64,000 nt of DNA from Gammaproteobacteria bacterium. Its GTDB lineage: Bacteria; Pseudomonadota; Gammaproteobacteria; Tenderiales; Tenderiaceae. A program made the position numbers and the translations under genes. Numbering within the stretch: position 1 is the stretch's first letter; every line of letters starts with the position of its first letter. Below, piece by piece: positions 28,195 through 37,154 of the stretch. A model generated the notes under the pieces. That model saw only the letters and a program-made list of their open reading frames with translations. It did no database searches and was not told where the DNA came from. Where the stretch lies: assembly GCA_016200485.1 (NCBI GenBank), contig JACQEP010000012.1, positions 1-64,000 on the forward strand. The letters run 5' to 3'.

Positions 28195-28515
28195 GAAAAG
28201 GAGGGGTTACTCGGGGCTTACGCCCCTCGCCCTGCAGGACGCCTTCGGTGTTTTCCCTCGCGCACATGTACTCGGTCGTCAAACCAACTTGTTGATCGAG
28301 GGTTCGAACCCTCTACTTCACGGGTAATTCGAGGCTGTGGGGAAAATTAAATAGAAAGGCGTAAATTGGCGGAGAGGGGGGGTTACTTGGGGCCTACGCC
28401 CCTCGCCCTGCGGGCCACCCTCGCTTCGCTCCGGCGTTCTTCGCTCGCGCTATCGCGCTCACTTGTCGAACCTGCTTTATAAATCGAGGGTTCGAACGCT
28501 TAATGACTAAGGGTT
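28195..28515. repeat. two degenerate tandem units related to the tRNA-Ser 3' end
   Basis: Two similar blocks (about 28199-28315 and 28370-28500) each begin with GAGGGG(G)GTTACT(C/T)GGGGC, continue with TACGCCCCTCGCCCTGC and a variable GC-rich part, and end with ATCGAGGGTTCGAAC. The second is preceded by TTGGCGGAGAGGG, identical to the 3' end of the real tRNA-Ser at 28557-28569 on this strand. Each unit looks like a tRNA 3' end with a foreign segment placed in the T-loop. They may be remnants of integration events at the tRNA. Confidence 0.55.
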
Positions 28516-28556
28516 AGTTTTAGCACAACAGGAATATTTGAATACATGACTAAATT

Positions 28557-28644
28557 TGGCGGAGAGGGAGGGGTTCGAACCCTCGATACGTTGCCGTATA
28601 CACACTTTCCAGGCGTGCGCCTTCAGCCGCTCGGCCACCTCTCC
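28557..28644 (-). tRNA. tRNA-Ser (anticodon GGA)
   Basis: The minus strand reads GGAGAGGTGGCCGAGCGG (acceptor and D arm), an anticodon arm with CTGGAAA (anticodon GGA), a long class II variable arm (TGTGTATACGGCAACGTATC), GGGTTCGAACCCC T arm, the acceptor 3' strand and an encoded CCA at 28557-28559. Length is 88 including CCA. Acceptor pairs GGAGAGG/CCTCTCC are intact. The 3' side is bordered by degenerate copies of its own end. Confidence 0.97.
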
Positions 28645-28818
28645 TTCTGGACTTTTGGTTCCCGCGAACGGGGACACCAAAGGGGCGAAAGGTTACCCCA
28701 ACTCGCCCTTTGTTGCAATCCGAATGGGGTTAAAAATGACCTAAATGCCGGTCTGCTATGGAAAAGACATCTGAAAAGCCGTTAACTTATATGTTAAGAA
28801 CCCTCAAGGAAGACGGCC

Positions 28819-31800
28819 GTGCCTGATCACTATCCCACCCTGGAACTCCGCTCCCCGCTCCGGGCTGCGCTCAACCGGGCCTACCTGGCTCCGGAAAACG
28901 AGCATCTTGCGGCGCTACTCGCCCAGCCGCTCATCTCTGCCGATGAGCAGTCCAGGATTCAAGATTTGGCCCAGCATCTGGTAATCGCTGTGCGCGAGCG
29001 AGGCATACAGCACCAGGGTGGCGTCGATGCCTTCATGCATGAATATGACCTCAGTTCGCAGGCGGGCGTGATGCTGATGTGCCTGGCTGAAGCCTTGTTG
29101 CGCATCCCCGATGCCGATACCGCCGACCGCTTGATTCGCGACAAGTTAACCCAGGCCGATTGGGATACGCACCTTGGCAATAGCCCTTCCCTGTTCGTAA
29201 ATGCATCGACCTGGGGCTTGATGCTCACGGGCCAGATCGTGAAACTGGCTCCGGAAGTGGTGAATGATGCGCGTTCATTTTTGAATCGGCTGATCAGTGG
29301 CAGCGGCGAACCAGTGATTCGTCTTGCCGTGAAACAGGCGATGAAAATCATCGGCCATCAATTCGTGATGGGGCGCACCATTGAAGAAGCGCTGCACCGT
29401 AGCGAGCGCGATGAAAATAGACGCTATCGTCATTCCTTCGACATGCTGGGCGAGTCGGCACTCACTGCCGAAGATGCGGAGCGCTATCGCGAATCCTATT
29501 TGCAAGCAATCAAGACGGTTGGCACACATAAACAAGGTACTGATATCTTCGACGGGCCTGGCATTTCGGTAAAACTTTCAGCCCTGCATCCGCGCTATGA
29601 GATTTTCAAGCGTGATCGTGTCATGCGTGAATTAGTACCGGTATTGCTGGAGATTGCCCAGGCCGGTAAGGCAGCGGGCATCAATCTCACCATCGATGCC
29701 GAAGAAGCCGAACGCCTTGAACTGTCTCTGGATATTTTTGAGTGCGTACTGCGCGATTCATCGCTCAAAGACTGGGATGGACTGGGGCTTGCCGTACAGG
29801 CCTATCAAAAACGAGCACCGGATGTGATTGCCTGGCTGGCCGAACTGGCACGAAGCTCGGGGCATCGCATCCCCTTGCGCCTGGTCAAAGGTGCTTATTG
29901 GGATAGCGAAATCAAGCGGGCTCAGGAACGTGGATTGACTGAATACCCGGTGTACACCCGCAAAATTTCAACCGACACTTCTTATTTATATTGTGCGCGC
30001 ACTATTCTTGGTGCCAAACAGAATTTCTATCCCCAGTTTGCCACGCACAATGCGCATACGTTAGCCAGCATTGTGGTAATGGCGGGCAACTATCGTGAGT
30101 TTGAATTCCAGCGCCTGCATGGCATGGGGGAAACACTTTATGATGTCGCACTCAATGAAGAAAAACTGGCGCCAAATTGCCGGGTTTATGCCCCGGTCGG
30201 TAGTCATAAGGATTTGCTGCCCTATCTGGTACGCCGGTTACTGGAAAATGGCGCGAATACCTCGTTTGTAAATCGAATCGTCGATCAGGATACGCCTGTT
30301 GAAGATATCGTGGCTGATCCTGTCCATGAATTGAAAATTCTGGATAACAAGCGTCATCCAAAGATTCCTCTTCCCGTGGATATTTATGGCTCTGGGCGGA
30401 AAAATTCACTAGGCTTCAATCTAGCCGATGGTGAAGTCACGCAATCATTGCTTAACGAAATCTCAGCTGCATCAAGCCACACCTGGAATAGCGGCCCGAT
30501 TATCGGTGGCGAGCGTATTGAATCAAAATCGCGTGCGATCACTAATCCTACCAATCAGGATCAAATCATCGGCCACATGCATTTTGCCAATGATACCAAT
30601 ATTGAGCGGGCTCTTACCCTGGCGGCGGTCGCCGCCCCTGAATGGGGCCGTACACCCGCAGCACAACGGGCGGCGATTTTAGAGAAGGCGGCAGATTTGT
30701 TTGAAGAACATCGTAGCGAACTGATCGCGCTGTGCATCCGCGAAGGCGGCCGTACCCTCGTGGATGCCCTCAATGAAGTACGTGAGGCTATAGATTTCTG
30801 CCGCTACTATGCCCTGCTGGCTCGGCAAGAGTTTGATGCACCAAAACTCATGCCTGGCGTGACGGGTGAACGTAATGAATTACGCCTCTGCGGACGCGGC
30901 GTGTTTGTCTGTATCAGCCCCTGGAATTTCCCAGTTGCAATTTTCACTGGCCAAATCACTGCGGCACTTGCCGCCGGCAACAGTGTTATTGCCAAACCCG
31001 CTGGATTAACACCACTCTGTGCCGCACATGTTATCCAGCTTCTACATCAGGCGGGTATACCCGGCGATGTACTGCATCTGCTACCCGGCAGCGGCTCTGC
31101 TCTGGGTGCAAAACTGCTCAATGATCCAAGAATTTCAGGTGTGGCATTCACCGGCTCGACGGATACTGCGCGCCTGATCAATCAAACTCTGGCTCAACAA
31201 ACAACAATCCTGCCCTTGATTGCTGAAACCGGCGGCCAGAATGTGATGATTGCCGATAGCTCCGCGCTGCCTGAACAAGTGATGCAAGATGCCATGATTT
31301 CCGCTTTTAACAGCGCGGGGCAGCGTTGTTCAGCGTTACGCGTACTATTTGTGCAACAGGAACTGGCGCCGCGCATTATCAAACTCATGCAAGGCGCAAT
31401 GGATCAGTTACAAATCGGTGATCCTTCGTTGTTGGTCACTGATATCGGTCCAGTGATTAGTCATGGCGCGGTAGCCACTTTAAAACAACATGCAGACCGC
31501 ATGGCCAAAGAAGCGACCTTGATTCATTCCGTGGTTTTACCCGCCGAATGCAGCCGAGGATCTTTCTTCGCCCCACGCGTTTATGAAATTGACAGTCTCG
31601 GCCGCTTGCAGGGTGAGGTCTTCGGACCGATTTTGCATGTCGTGCGTTATCAGGCCAACCATCTCAATCATGTCATCGATGCGATCAATAACGCGGGTTA
31701 TGGTCTGACACTCGGTATCCATAGCCGTATCGATGCCACGGTGCGTTATATCAGTCAACGCGTGCGTGCCGGCAATACCTATGTCAATCGCAACATGATT

Positions 31801-31965
31801 GGCGCGGTCGTCGGCAGTCAGCCGTTTGGCGGAGAGGGGCTTTCCGGCACCGGGCCCAAGGCAGGCGGACCTCATTATTTACATCGGTTTGCGACCGAGC
31901 GGACGCTGACCATTAACACTGCGGCTGTCGGCGGTAATGCAAGTTTGCTGGCGATTGAGAAGTAA
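28819..31965 (+). CDS. putA: bifunctional proline dehydrogenase / glutamate-semialdehyde dehydrogenase
   Basis: Oxidises proline to glutamate in two steps with substrate channelling. The FAD-binding proline dehydrogenase barrel (about residues 130-460) shows RLVKGAYWDSE and YAPVGSHKDLLPYLVRRLLENG. The aldehyde dehydrogenase half (about 540-1010) shows SPWNFP, FTGST, ETGGQN and SAGQRCSALR with the catalytic Cys. At 1048 residues it lacks the N-terminal ribbon-helix-helix repressor domain of E. coli PutA, i.e. it is the minimal type. Start GTG 28819 follows CAAGGAAG. Confidence 0.96.
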   Translation: MPDHYPTLELRSPLRAALNRAYLAPENEHLAALLAQPLISADEQSRIQDLAQHLVIAVRERGIQHQGGVDAFMHEYDLSSQAGVMLMCLAEALLRIPDADTADRLIRDKLTQADWDTHLGNSPSLFVNASTWGLMLTGQIVKLAPEVVNDARSFLNRLISGSGEPVIRLAVKQAMKIIGHQFVMGRTIEEALHRSERDENRRYRHSFDMLGESALTAEDAERYRESYLQAIKTVGTHKQGTDIFDGPGISVKLSALHPRYEIFKRDRVMRELVPVLLEIAQAGKAAGINLTIDAEEAERLELSLDIFECVLRDSSLKDWDGLGLAVQAYQKRAPDVIAWLAELARSSGHRIPLRLVKGAYWDSEIKRAQERGLTEYPVYTRKISTDTSYLYCARTILGAKQNFYPQFATHNAHTLASIVVMAGNYREFEFQRLHGMGETLYDVALNEEKLAPNCRVYAPVGSHKDLLPYLVRRLLENGANTSFVNRIVDQDTPVEDIVADPVHELKILDNKRHPKIPLPVDIYGSGRKNSLGFNLADGEVTQSLLNEISAASSHTWNSGPIIGGERIESKSRAITNPTNQDQIIGHMHFANDTNIERALTLAAVAAPEWGRTPAAQRAAILEKAADLFEEHRSELIALCIREGGRTLVDALNEVREAIDFCRYYALLARQEFDAPKLMPGVTGERNELRLCGRGVFVCISPWNFPVAIFTGQITAALAAGNSVIAKPAGLTPLCAAHVIQLLHQAGIPGDVLHLLPGSGSALGAKLLNDPRISGVAFTGSTDTARLINQTLAQQTTILPLIAETGGQNVMIADSSALPEQVMQDAMISAFNSAGQRCSALRVLFVQQELAPRIIKLMQGAMDQLQIGDPSLLVTDIGPVISHGAVATLKQHADRMAKEATLIHSVVLPAECSRGSFFAPRVYEIDSLGRLQGEVFGPILHVVRYQANHLNHVIDAINNAGYGLTLGIHSRIDATVRYISQRVRAGNTYVNRNMIGAVVGSQPFGGEGLSGTGPKAGGPHYLHRFATERTLTINTAAVGGNASLLAIEK

Positions 31966-31971
31966 AAATTA

Positions 31972-32080
31972 ATCACCACAGAGGCGCGGAGAACACAGAG
32001 AAAATCTTAGAATCAACCCTGGAGCATCGCATTTCATGCTCAATCAGCTTTGTGTCCTCTGTGCCTCTGTGGTAAATGAT
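31972..32080. repeat. ACCACAGAGG inverted-repeat element
   Basis: ATCACCACAGAGGCGCGGAG at 31972-31991 is mirrored by GTGCCTCTGTGGTAAATGAT at 32061-32080, with AGAACACAGAG / TGTGTCCTCTG inner arms. The loop is about 45 bp. It lies just after the putA stop. The element at 51954-52074 has the same design. Confidence 0.7.
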
Positions 32081-32085
32081 ATTTG

Positions 32086-32454
32086 TCATTCAATAAACTC
32101 CAACGCATTCCCATCCGGATCGCGGCAAAACAAGGCGCGACGGCCGGATTTACTGAGCGTATATGCTGTTCCGGCCTGATCCAGGCGCTGCTGTAATTCC
32201 GTTAATGATGTCACCGCCAGGGCGACATGCCGATCGCGGCCACCATGCGCGGGTCGATTATCGATTGGGTCAGGGTTGGGCAAACGTAACAAATGAATTT
32301 GTTGTGACCCGACCCACAACCAGGCGCCGGGATAGCCAAGGTCTGGCCGAGCGGTATCCTCCTCCAGTTGCAGCACCCCACAATAAAAGGCCAGTGCCCG
32401 GTCCAAATCCTCGGTCAGGACGCTGGAATGCAAGATTGCGTGGATATTAGGCAT
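32086..32454 (-). CDS. VOC-superfamily (glyoxalase-like) protein
   Basis: A 122-residue protein with two beta-alpha-beta-beta-beta modules: SSVLTEDLDRALAFYCGVL at the N-terminal half, and RHVALAVTSLTELQQRL ... FCRDPDGNALEFIE at the C-terminal half. Candidate metal ligands are His near the start (ILHSSV), a central His (RHVALAV) and Glu near the end. The start was set at ATG 32454; the upstream extension runs into a repeat. Could be a dioxygenase, lyase or resistance relative; no substrate can be assigned. Confidence 0.82.
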   Translation of the reverse strand: MPNIHAILHSSVLTEDLDRALAFYCGVLQLEEDTARPDLGYPGAWLWVGSQQIHLLRLPNPDPIDNRPAHGGRDRHVALAVTSLTELQQRLDQAGTAYTLSKSGRRALFCRDPDGNALEFIE

Positions 32455-32506
32455 ATAGTTATTGACCCCGAGATAATAGATGCTCAAGATTCTAAACTTA
32501 ATCGAA

Positions 32507-32625
32507 CCCCCTCTCCCCCAGGGAGAGGGTTGGGGTGAGGGGATCAATGAATGATAGGATAACAACTTATTTTGATTCCCTCATCCTAACCTTCTCCCGG
32601 AGGGAAAAGAGACTGATGTGTTTAA
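32507..32625. repeat. composite CCCTCTCCC repeat element, full copy
   Basis: Contains CCCTCTCCCCCAGGGAGAGG, GTTGGGGTGAGGGGAT, an AT-rich centre with AATGA, then CCCTCATCCTAACCTTCTCC and GGAGGG. The whole order matches the element at 58421-58568 over about 120 bp. It lies in the divergent space between the VOC gene and the 2-hydroxyacid dehydrogenase gene. Confidence 0.75.
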
Positions 32626-32663
32626 CAGCACGCTATTAACATAACTCTTCACGGAGCCTCACC

Positions 32664-33617
32664 ATGCTAGGCGTATTCCTTGACCGCGATACCGTAGACC
32701 GGGGTGATCTTGATTTCAATAGTTTGGAAAATGTGGTGTCAGATTGGCAATTTTATGGGTTCAGCCGCCCTGCTGATTTAAGCACTCGCCTGGCAGATGC
32801 CGAGCTCGTCATCACCAACAAGGTCAAACTCGATGCCGATGCCTTCACCCTGGCACCCAAATTACGTTTGATCTGTGTCGCCGCCACCGGCACCAATAAT
32901 GTCGATCTGGACGCTGCGCGCCGCCATGGCGTCGTCGTGAGCAATGTGCGTGGCTACGCCACGCCATCGGTGGCACAACATGTCTTTGCCTTGATGTTGT
33001 CGTTGTCGATTCATCTCGGCACATACCGCCGCGCGGTGATGAAGGGTGAATGGCAACGCAGCCCCTATTTTTGCCTGCTGGATTATCCGATACGTGAAAT
33101 TGCGGGCCGCACCATCGGTATCGTCGGCTACGGTGAACTTGGTCGCGAAGTGGCGCGCTTGGCTGAGGCCTTTGGCATGAAGGTGCTGATCACTCAGCGT
33201 GCCGGAGTATCGCAACCTGGACGTTTGCCCTTGCATGAATTATTGCCGCAAGTCGATGTTCTGTCATTGCACTGCCCGCTGACACCGGAAACACGCAATT
33301 TGATTGGTGCCAAGGAGCTCGCCTTGATGAAACACGACGCACTGTTAATTAATACCGCACGCGGCGGCATCGTGGATGAGAAAGCTTTGGCCGAAGCCTT
33401 ACGCGAAGGCCGCCTTGGTGGCGCGGGAATCGATGTGCTGAGCGAAGAACCGCCAATGCGCGGCAACCTGTTATTGGAGAATGACATTCCGAATCTGATT
33501 GTGACGCCACATATCGCCTGGGCCAGCCACGAATCACGCCAACGGCTGGTGAATGAAATGGCGCTCAACATTGCCGCGTTCCTTGCGGGCACACCGCGCA
33601 ACAGCGTAACCGCGTGA
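32664..33617 (+). CDS. D-2-hydroxyacid dehydrogenase (glycerate/hydroxypyruvate type)
   Basis: NAD(P)-dependent reductase of 2-keto acids. Nucleotide-binding motif GIVGYGELGREVA near residue 150; catalytic Arg in NTARGGIVDE (about 230), Glu in SEEPP (about 258) and His in TPHIAW (about 285). Length 317 is normal. Closest in appearance to HprA-like hydroxypyruvate reductases. It overlaps the FGGY kinase start by four bases (GTGA), so it heads a catabolic transcript that continues to at least glpD. Confidence 0.9.
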   Translation: MLGVFLDRDTVDRGDLDFNSLENVVSDWQFYGFSRPADLSTRLADAELVITNKVKLDADAFTLAPKLRLICVAATGTNNVDLDAARRHGVVVSNVRGYATPSVAQHVFALMLSLSIHLGTYRRAVMKGEWQRSPYFCLLDYPIREIAGRTIGIVGYGELGREVARLAEAFGMKVLITQRAGVSQPGRLPLHELLPQVDVLSLHCPLTPETRNLIGAKELALMKHDALLINTARGGIVDEKALAEALREGRLGGAGIDVLSEEPPMRGNLLLENDIPNLIVTPHIAWASHESRQRLVNEMALNIAAFLAGTPRNSVTA

Positions 33618-35041
33618 CGCCCCCTCCCCCGCTCTATCTTGCTATCGATCAGGGTGGTCATGCCAGTCGCGCCTTAATTTTCGATACTACTGGTAAAGTC
33701 GTTGCTGCTGCTGAATGCGCAGTGACCACCTACACACCCGAAACGGATTGGGTAGAGCATGACAGCGAGGAGATGATCACCTCGATTGAGAATGCTATTC
33801 ACGAAGCAGTCACGCAGGCCGGGGCGCGTCAATCACAAATTGTTGCCGCTGGACTGGCGACACAACGCTCCAGCATCGTCTGTTGGGATAAAAGTTCGGG
33901 TCGTGCCTTATCGCCAATCATCAGTTGGCAGGATCGGCGTAATGCGCAATGGCTGGCGCAATTATCGCTCGATCAACAATCATTGCATGATCTTACCGGG
34001 CTTTTCGCCTCACCCCATTACGGCGCCAGCAAGATCCGCTGGTGTCTGGATCACCTGGCTGAAGTACAACGCGCGTTTACGCAACAGCGGCTAGTCATCG
34101 GCCCGATGGCGAGTTATGTCATACAGCGACTGACACATCGCTCAGCCCCCGTCACCGATCCGGCAAATGGTTCCCGTACCTTGCTGCTGAATCTAGCCCA
34201 TTTAAATTGGGAACCGAAATTGTTAATGCAATTCGGCATTCCTCTCGAAATTTTGCCGCACTGCGTTCCCAGCCGCCACGCATTTGGTGAAATTGAGGTA
34301 AATGGCTTGCACATACCACTGACGGTAGTCACGGGCGACCAATCAGCAGCCATCTTTGCCTGGGGCAAGCCGAACACGAATGCCGCTTATGCCAATCTGG
34401 GAACCGGTGCTTTCATTCAACGAATCCTCAGCCAACCACTGCATCACCCACACCTGTTGAGCAGCATCGTTTACAGCGATCAGGCGACCACTTACGCCTT
34501 GGAAGGCACGGTCAATGGCGCGGGCCGGGCATTGCAATGGTTCAGTGAACAAGAGCAGATTCTCAACCTTGAAACTCAACTGCCGCGCTGGCTGGAACAA
34601 ATCGATAATCCGCCACTGTTCATCAATGCCGTCTCCGGACTCGCCGCTCCCTATTGGCGGCCTGACCTGCAATCTGAATTCATTGGTGACGCGGATAACG
34701 CACATAAAACCGTCGCCGTCGCGGAAAGCATCATATTTCTGCTGCAACGCAATCTGGAGGAATTGGAAACCATGCTTGCCCCCTCACGGGAGATTATCGC
34801 CAGCGGCGGACTGGCGCAGCTCGATGGCCTGTGCCAACGGCTTGCCGATCTGAGCCAAAAAACACTGCTCCGCCCACAAGCCCATGAAGCCACTGCCCAG
34901 GGGCTGGCATGGCTGATTGCGGGTCAACCAAGCAAATGGGCTAGCTTATCTGAGGCTAATCGCGTCGAACCGCGCCCCGCTTCCGCTTTGCAACAGCGTT
35001 ACCATCGCTGGCGTGCGACATTAGAGGACCGAATTTCCTAA
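33614..35041 (+). CDS. FGGY-family carbohydrate (glycerol-like) kinase
   Basis: ATP-dependent sugar/polyol kinase of 475 residues. N-terminal LAIDQGGHASRALIFD is the phosphate-1 motif; WQDRR, GDQSAA and NLGTGAF match glycerol kinase-type FGGY proteins. The adenosine motif is seen as IASGGLAQLDGLCQRLADLS. Start GTG 33614 overlaps the upstream stop. With GDPD and a GlpD-like dehydrogenase downstream, glycerol is the simplest substrate, but the sequence differs enough from GlpK that another polyol is possible. Confidence 0.85.
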   Translation: MTPPPPLYLAIDQGGHASRALIFDTTGKVVAAAECAVTTYTPETDWVEHDSEEMITSIENAIHEAVTQAGARQSQIVAAGLATQRSSIVCWDKSSGRALSPIISWQDRRNAQWLAQLSLDQQSLHDLTGLFASPHYGASKIRWCLDHLAEVQRAFTQQRLVIGPMASYVIQRLTHRSAPVTDPANGSRTLLLNLAHLNWEPKLLMQFGIPLEILPHCVPSRHAFGEIEVNGLHIPLTVVTGDQSAAIFAWGKPNTNAAYANLGTGAFIQRILSQPLHHPHLLSSIVYSDQATTYALEGTVNGAGRALQWFSEQEQILNLETQLPRWLEQIDNPPLFINAVSGLAAPYWRPDLQSEFIGDADNAHKTVAVAESIIFLLQRNLEELETMLAPSREIIASGGLAQLDGLCQRLADLSQKTLLRPQAHEATAQGLAWLIAGQPSKWASLSEANRVEPRPASALQQRYHRWRATLEDRIS

Positions 35042-35119
35042 GTCTCTCTCTTATCCATTGACTAAGCGCCTGGTTTAAGGTCATATTTAGCGCAGGGACT
35101 GTGTCTTATCGGACGGGCA

Positions 35120-35878
35120 ATGGAATCACCCATACTGATCGCACACCGGGGTTATGCAAAACGTTACCCCGAAAACACTTTGGTCAGCATCGAGGCTGCC
35201 TTATTGGCAGGCGCGAACTGCATTGAGTTCGATGTCCAATTCACCAGTGACGGCATCCCCGTCGTTCTGCACGATGCCAGCCTGAAACGCACTACCGGCG
35301 TGAATAAGCGCATCTTCACGGTTGATGCCGCATCCCTTGGCAACATTGTCGTCAACGAAGCCAAGGAACACCCGAAAAAATTTGCCAATGTCGGCATTCC
35401 CACGCTGGAATCCGTGGTGCGCTTGTTATCGCAGTGGCCCAAAGCCAAAGCCTTCGTTGAGATCAAGCAAGAATCCATTGATAAGTTTGGTATCGAGCGG
35501 GTGGTGCGGACACTCATCGGATCCTGCCAGCCGATTATGGATCGCGCCATACTCATCGCGTATGACGCACTGGCCTTGCGCTGCGGTCGAGCGATGGGGT
35601 TCAAGTCTGTGGGCTGGATACTCAAAAAATATGACGCTGCGGGCCTGAGCATGGCGACCGAATTAGCCCCTGATTATCTGATCTGCAACTACACCAAGCT
35701 ACCCAAAACGCTTGATAAACTGTGGCCAGGCCCATGGCAATGGGCCTTCTACGAAGTCACCCAAGCCAAAGTCGCCTATGAACTGGTGGGGAAAGGCGCA
35801 AAATATATCGAAACCATGGCCGTCAGTGAAATGCTAAAAGATCTGGCCCACAAGAAACACGCTTGCACTGTTGAATAA
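35120..35878 (+). CDS. glycerophosphodiester phosphodiesterase
   Basis: Hydrolyses glycerophosphodiesters to glycerol-3-phosphate and an alcohol. Cytoplasmic UgpQ-like form: no signal peptide. Catalytic motifs IAHRGYAKRYPENT (residues 7-20), EFDVQFTSDGIPVVLHD (metal Glu/Asp and His) and VEIKQE are present. Length 252 is standard. Its stop overlaps the glpD-like start by eight bases, which makes glycerol-3-phosphate hand-off to that enzyme likely. Confidence 0.93.
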   Translation: MESPILIAHRGYAKRYPENTLVSIEAALLAGANCIEFDVQFTSDGIPVVLHDASLKRTTGVNKRIFTVDAASLGNIVVNEAKEHPKKFANVGIPTLESVVRLLSQWPKAKAFVEIKQESIDKFGIERVVRTLIGSCQPIMDRAILIAYDALALRCGRAMGFKSVGWILKKYDAAGLSMATELAPDYLICNYTKLPKTLDKLWPGPWQWAFYEVTQAKVAYELVGKGAKYIETMAVSEMLKDLAHKKHACTVE

Positions 35879-37052
35879 ACAGTTTGATTTAGTTGTCGTT
35901 GGTGCCGGCATCCACGGCGCCGGCATCGCCCAGGCCGCCGCCGCGGGTGGTTATTCTGCTCTAATTCTGGAACAAAATGATATCGCCGCTGGCACCTCCA
36001 GCCGTTCCAGTAAATTGATCCATGGTGGTCTTCGTTATTTGGAAAGCGCACAGTTCAGCTTAGTGCGCGAATGTCTGCATGAACGCACCTTGCTGCTTAA
36101 ACTGGCGCCGGAGCTGGTGCAACTTAAACCCTTTTTCATCCCCGTCTATCCCAACACAACACGCCGCCCCTGGCAATTACGCAGTGGACTCGCGCTTTAC
36201 GCCACCCTAGGCAGTTTTGGCCCTGGCACACAGTTCCGCGCCGTACCACGCCGCGAATGGGATCAGCTCGATGGTCTGACGACTAATGGTCTGGAAAAAA
36301 TTTTTCAATACCATGATGCACAAACCGATGATGCCGCGTTAACACGTGCAGTGATCAAATCTGCCCAACAGCTGGGCGCAGAATTATTGCTGCCTGCAAC
36401 ATTGATCAGCGCTGAATTAGAAAGCAATGGCGTGACCGTTAATTATCGCTACCAAGGACAGGAACACCGCTGCCACTGCCGGATGCTGATCAACGCTGGT
36501 GGTCCGTGGGTCAATAGGGTGCTGGATCTTGTCACACCCGCTGTCGATAAACTCGAAATCGATCTGGTGCAAGGCACTCACATTATTCTGGATAGCGAAT
36601 TCAAATCCGGAATTTACTATGTCGAGGCGCCACAAGACCGGCGCGCGGTGTTTGCGATGCCGTGGTATGGCAAATTGATGGTCGGCACCACCGAAACATT
36701 TTATGACGGTGATCCTGCCAACGTGGTGCCGCTGGCAACAGAGATCGACTATTTACTCGAAGTGCTGGGCCACTACTTCCCCCGTTATCACGGCCTTCAG
36801 GCCAGTGATGTTGCACATGCCTTCGCTGGGCTGCGCGTATTGCCCAAGACCCAAGGCACTGCCTTTTCCCGACCGCGGGATACCGTGTTCCACTGCGATC
36901 GCCCCCACCAGCCGCGGCTGGTGACCATCTACGGTGGCAAACTCACCGCCTATCGCGCCACGGCAGAGAAATTCATGCTCCGTTTCGGCCCCACCCTGCC
37001 CACACGACACGCCGTGGCCGATACCCGTAACCTGCGCTTGTCGCCTGCCTGA
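35871..37052 (+). CDS. GlpD-like FAD-dependent glycerol-3-phosphate dehydrogenase, short form
   Basis: FAD-dependent oxidoreductase of the DAO/GlpD type. Rossmann motif VVVGAGIHGAGIAQ near residue 8, the GlpD signatures TSSRSSKLIHGGLRYLE and GTHIIL, plus FAGLRVLPK and YGGKLTAYRATAEKFM. At 393 residues it lacks the about 110-residue C-terminal DAO_C domain of E. coli GlpD. The start codon is TTG 35871, overlapping the GDPD gene. The TGA stop is directly followed by a GGAGGGGCGGG palindrome. Substrate is probably glycerol-3-phosphate but could be another polyol phosphate. Confidence 0.88.
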   Translation: MNKQFDLVVVGAGIHGAGIAQAAAAGGYSALILEQNDIAAGTSSRSSKLIHGGLRYLESAQFSLVRECLHERTLLLKLAPELVQLKPFFIPVYPNTTRRPWQLRSGLALYATLGSFGPGTQFRAVPRREWDQLDGLTTNGLEKIFQYHDAQTDDAALTRAVIKSAQQLGAELLLPATLISAELESNGVTVNYRYQGQEHRCHCRMLINAGGPWVNRVLDLVTPAVDKLEIDLVQGTHIILDSEFKSGIYYVEAPQDRRAVFAMPWYGKLMVGTTETFYDGDPANVVPLATEIDYLLEVLGHYFPRYHGLQASDVAHAFAGLRVLPKTQGTAFSRPRDTVFHCDRPHQPRLVTIYGGKLTAYRATAEKFMLRFGPTLPTRHAVADTRNLRLSPA

Positions 37053-37053
37053 T

Positions 37054-37082
37054 GGAGGGGCGGGTTTGAAACCCGCCCCTCC
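37054..37082. repeat. GGAGGGGCGGGTTT palindrome
   Basis: GGAGGGGCGGGTTT and its exact reverse complement flank a single G. It begins two bases after the GlpD-like stop codon. Same family as 39198-39226, 55538-55569 and 58363-58390. Confidence 0.8.
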
Positions 37083-37154
37083 CGCGTCCTTCGAGTTCAC
37101 GCTGTTTTTAAGGTAAAATGCCTGCCTTTACCTATCTGGATAGAGGCAGGATCA

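Noticed and set aside
28195-28515. CRISPR array or integron attC array
   Set aside because: Only two long, diverged units with tRNA-like ends, no regular spacers, no cas or integrase genes and no attC core sites.
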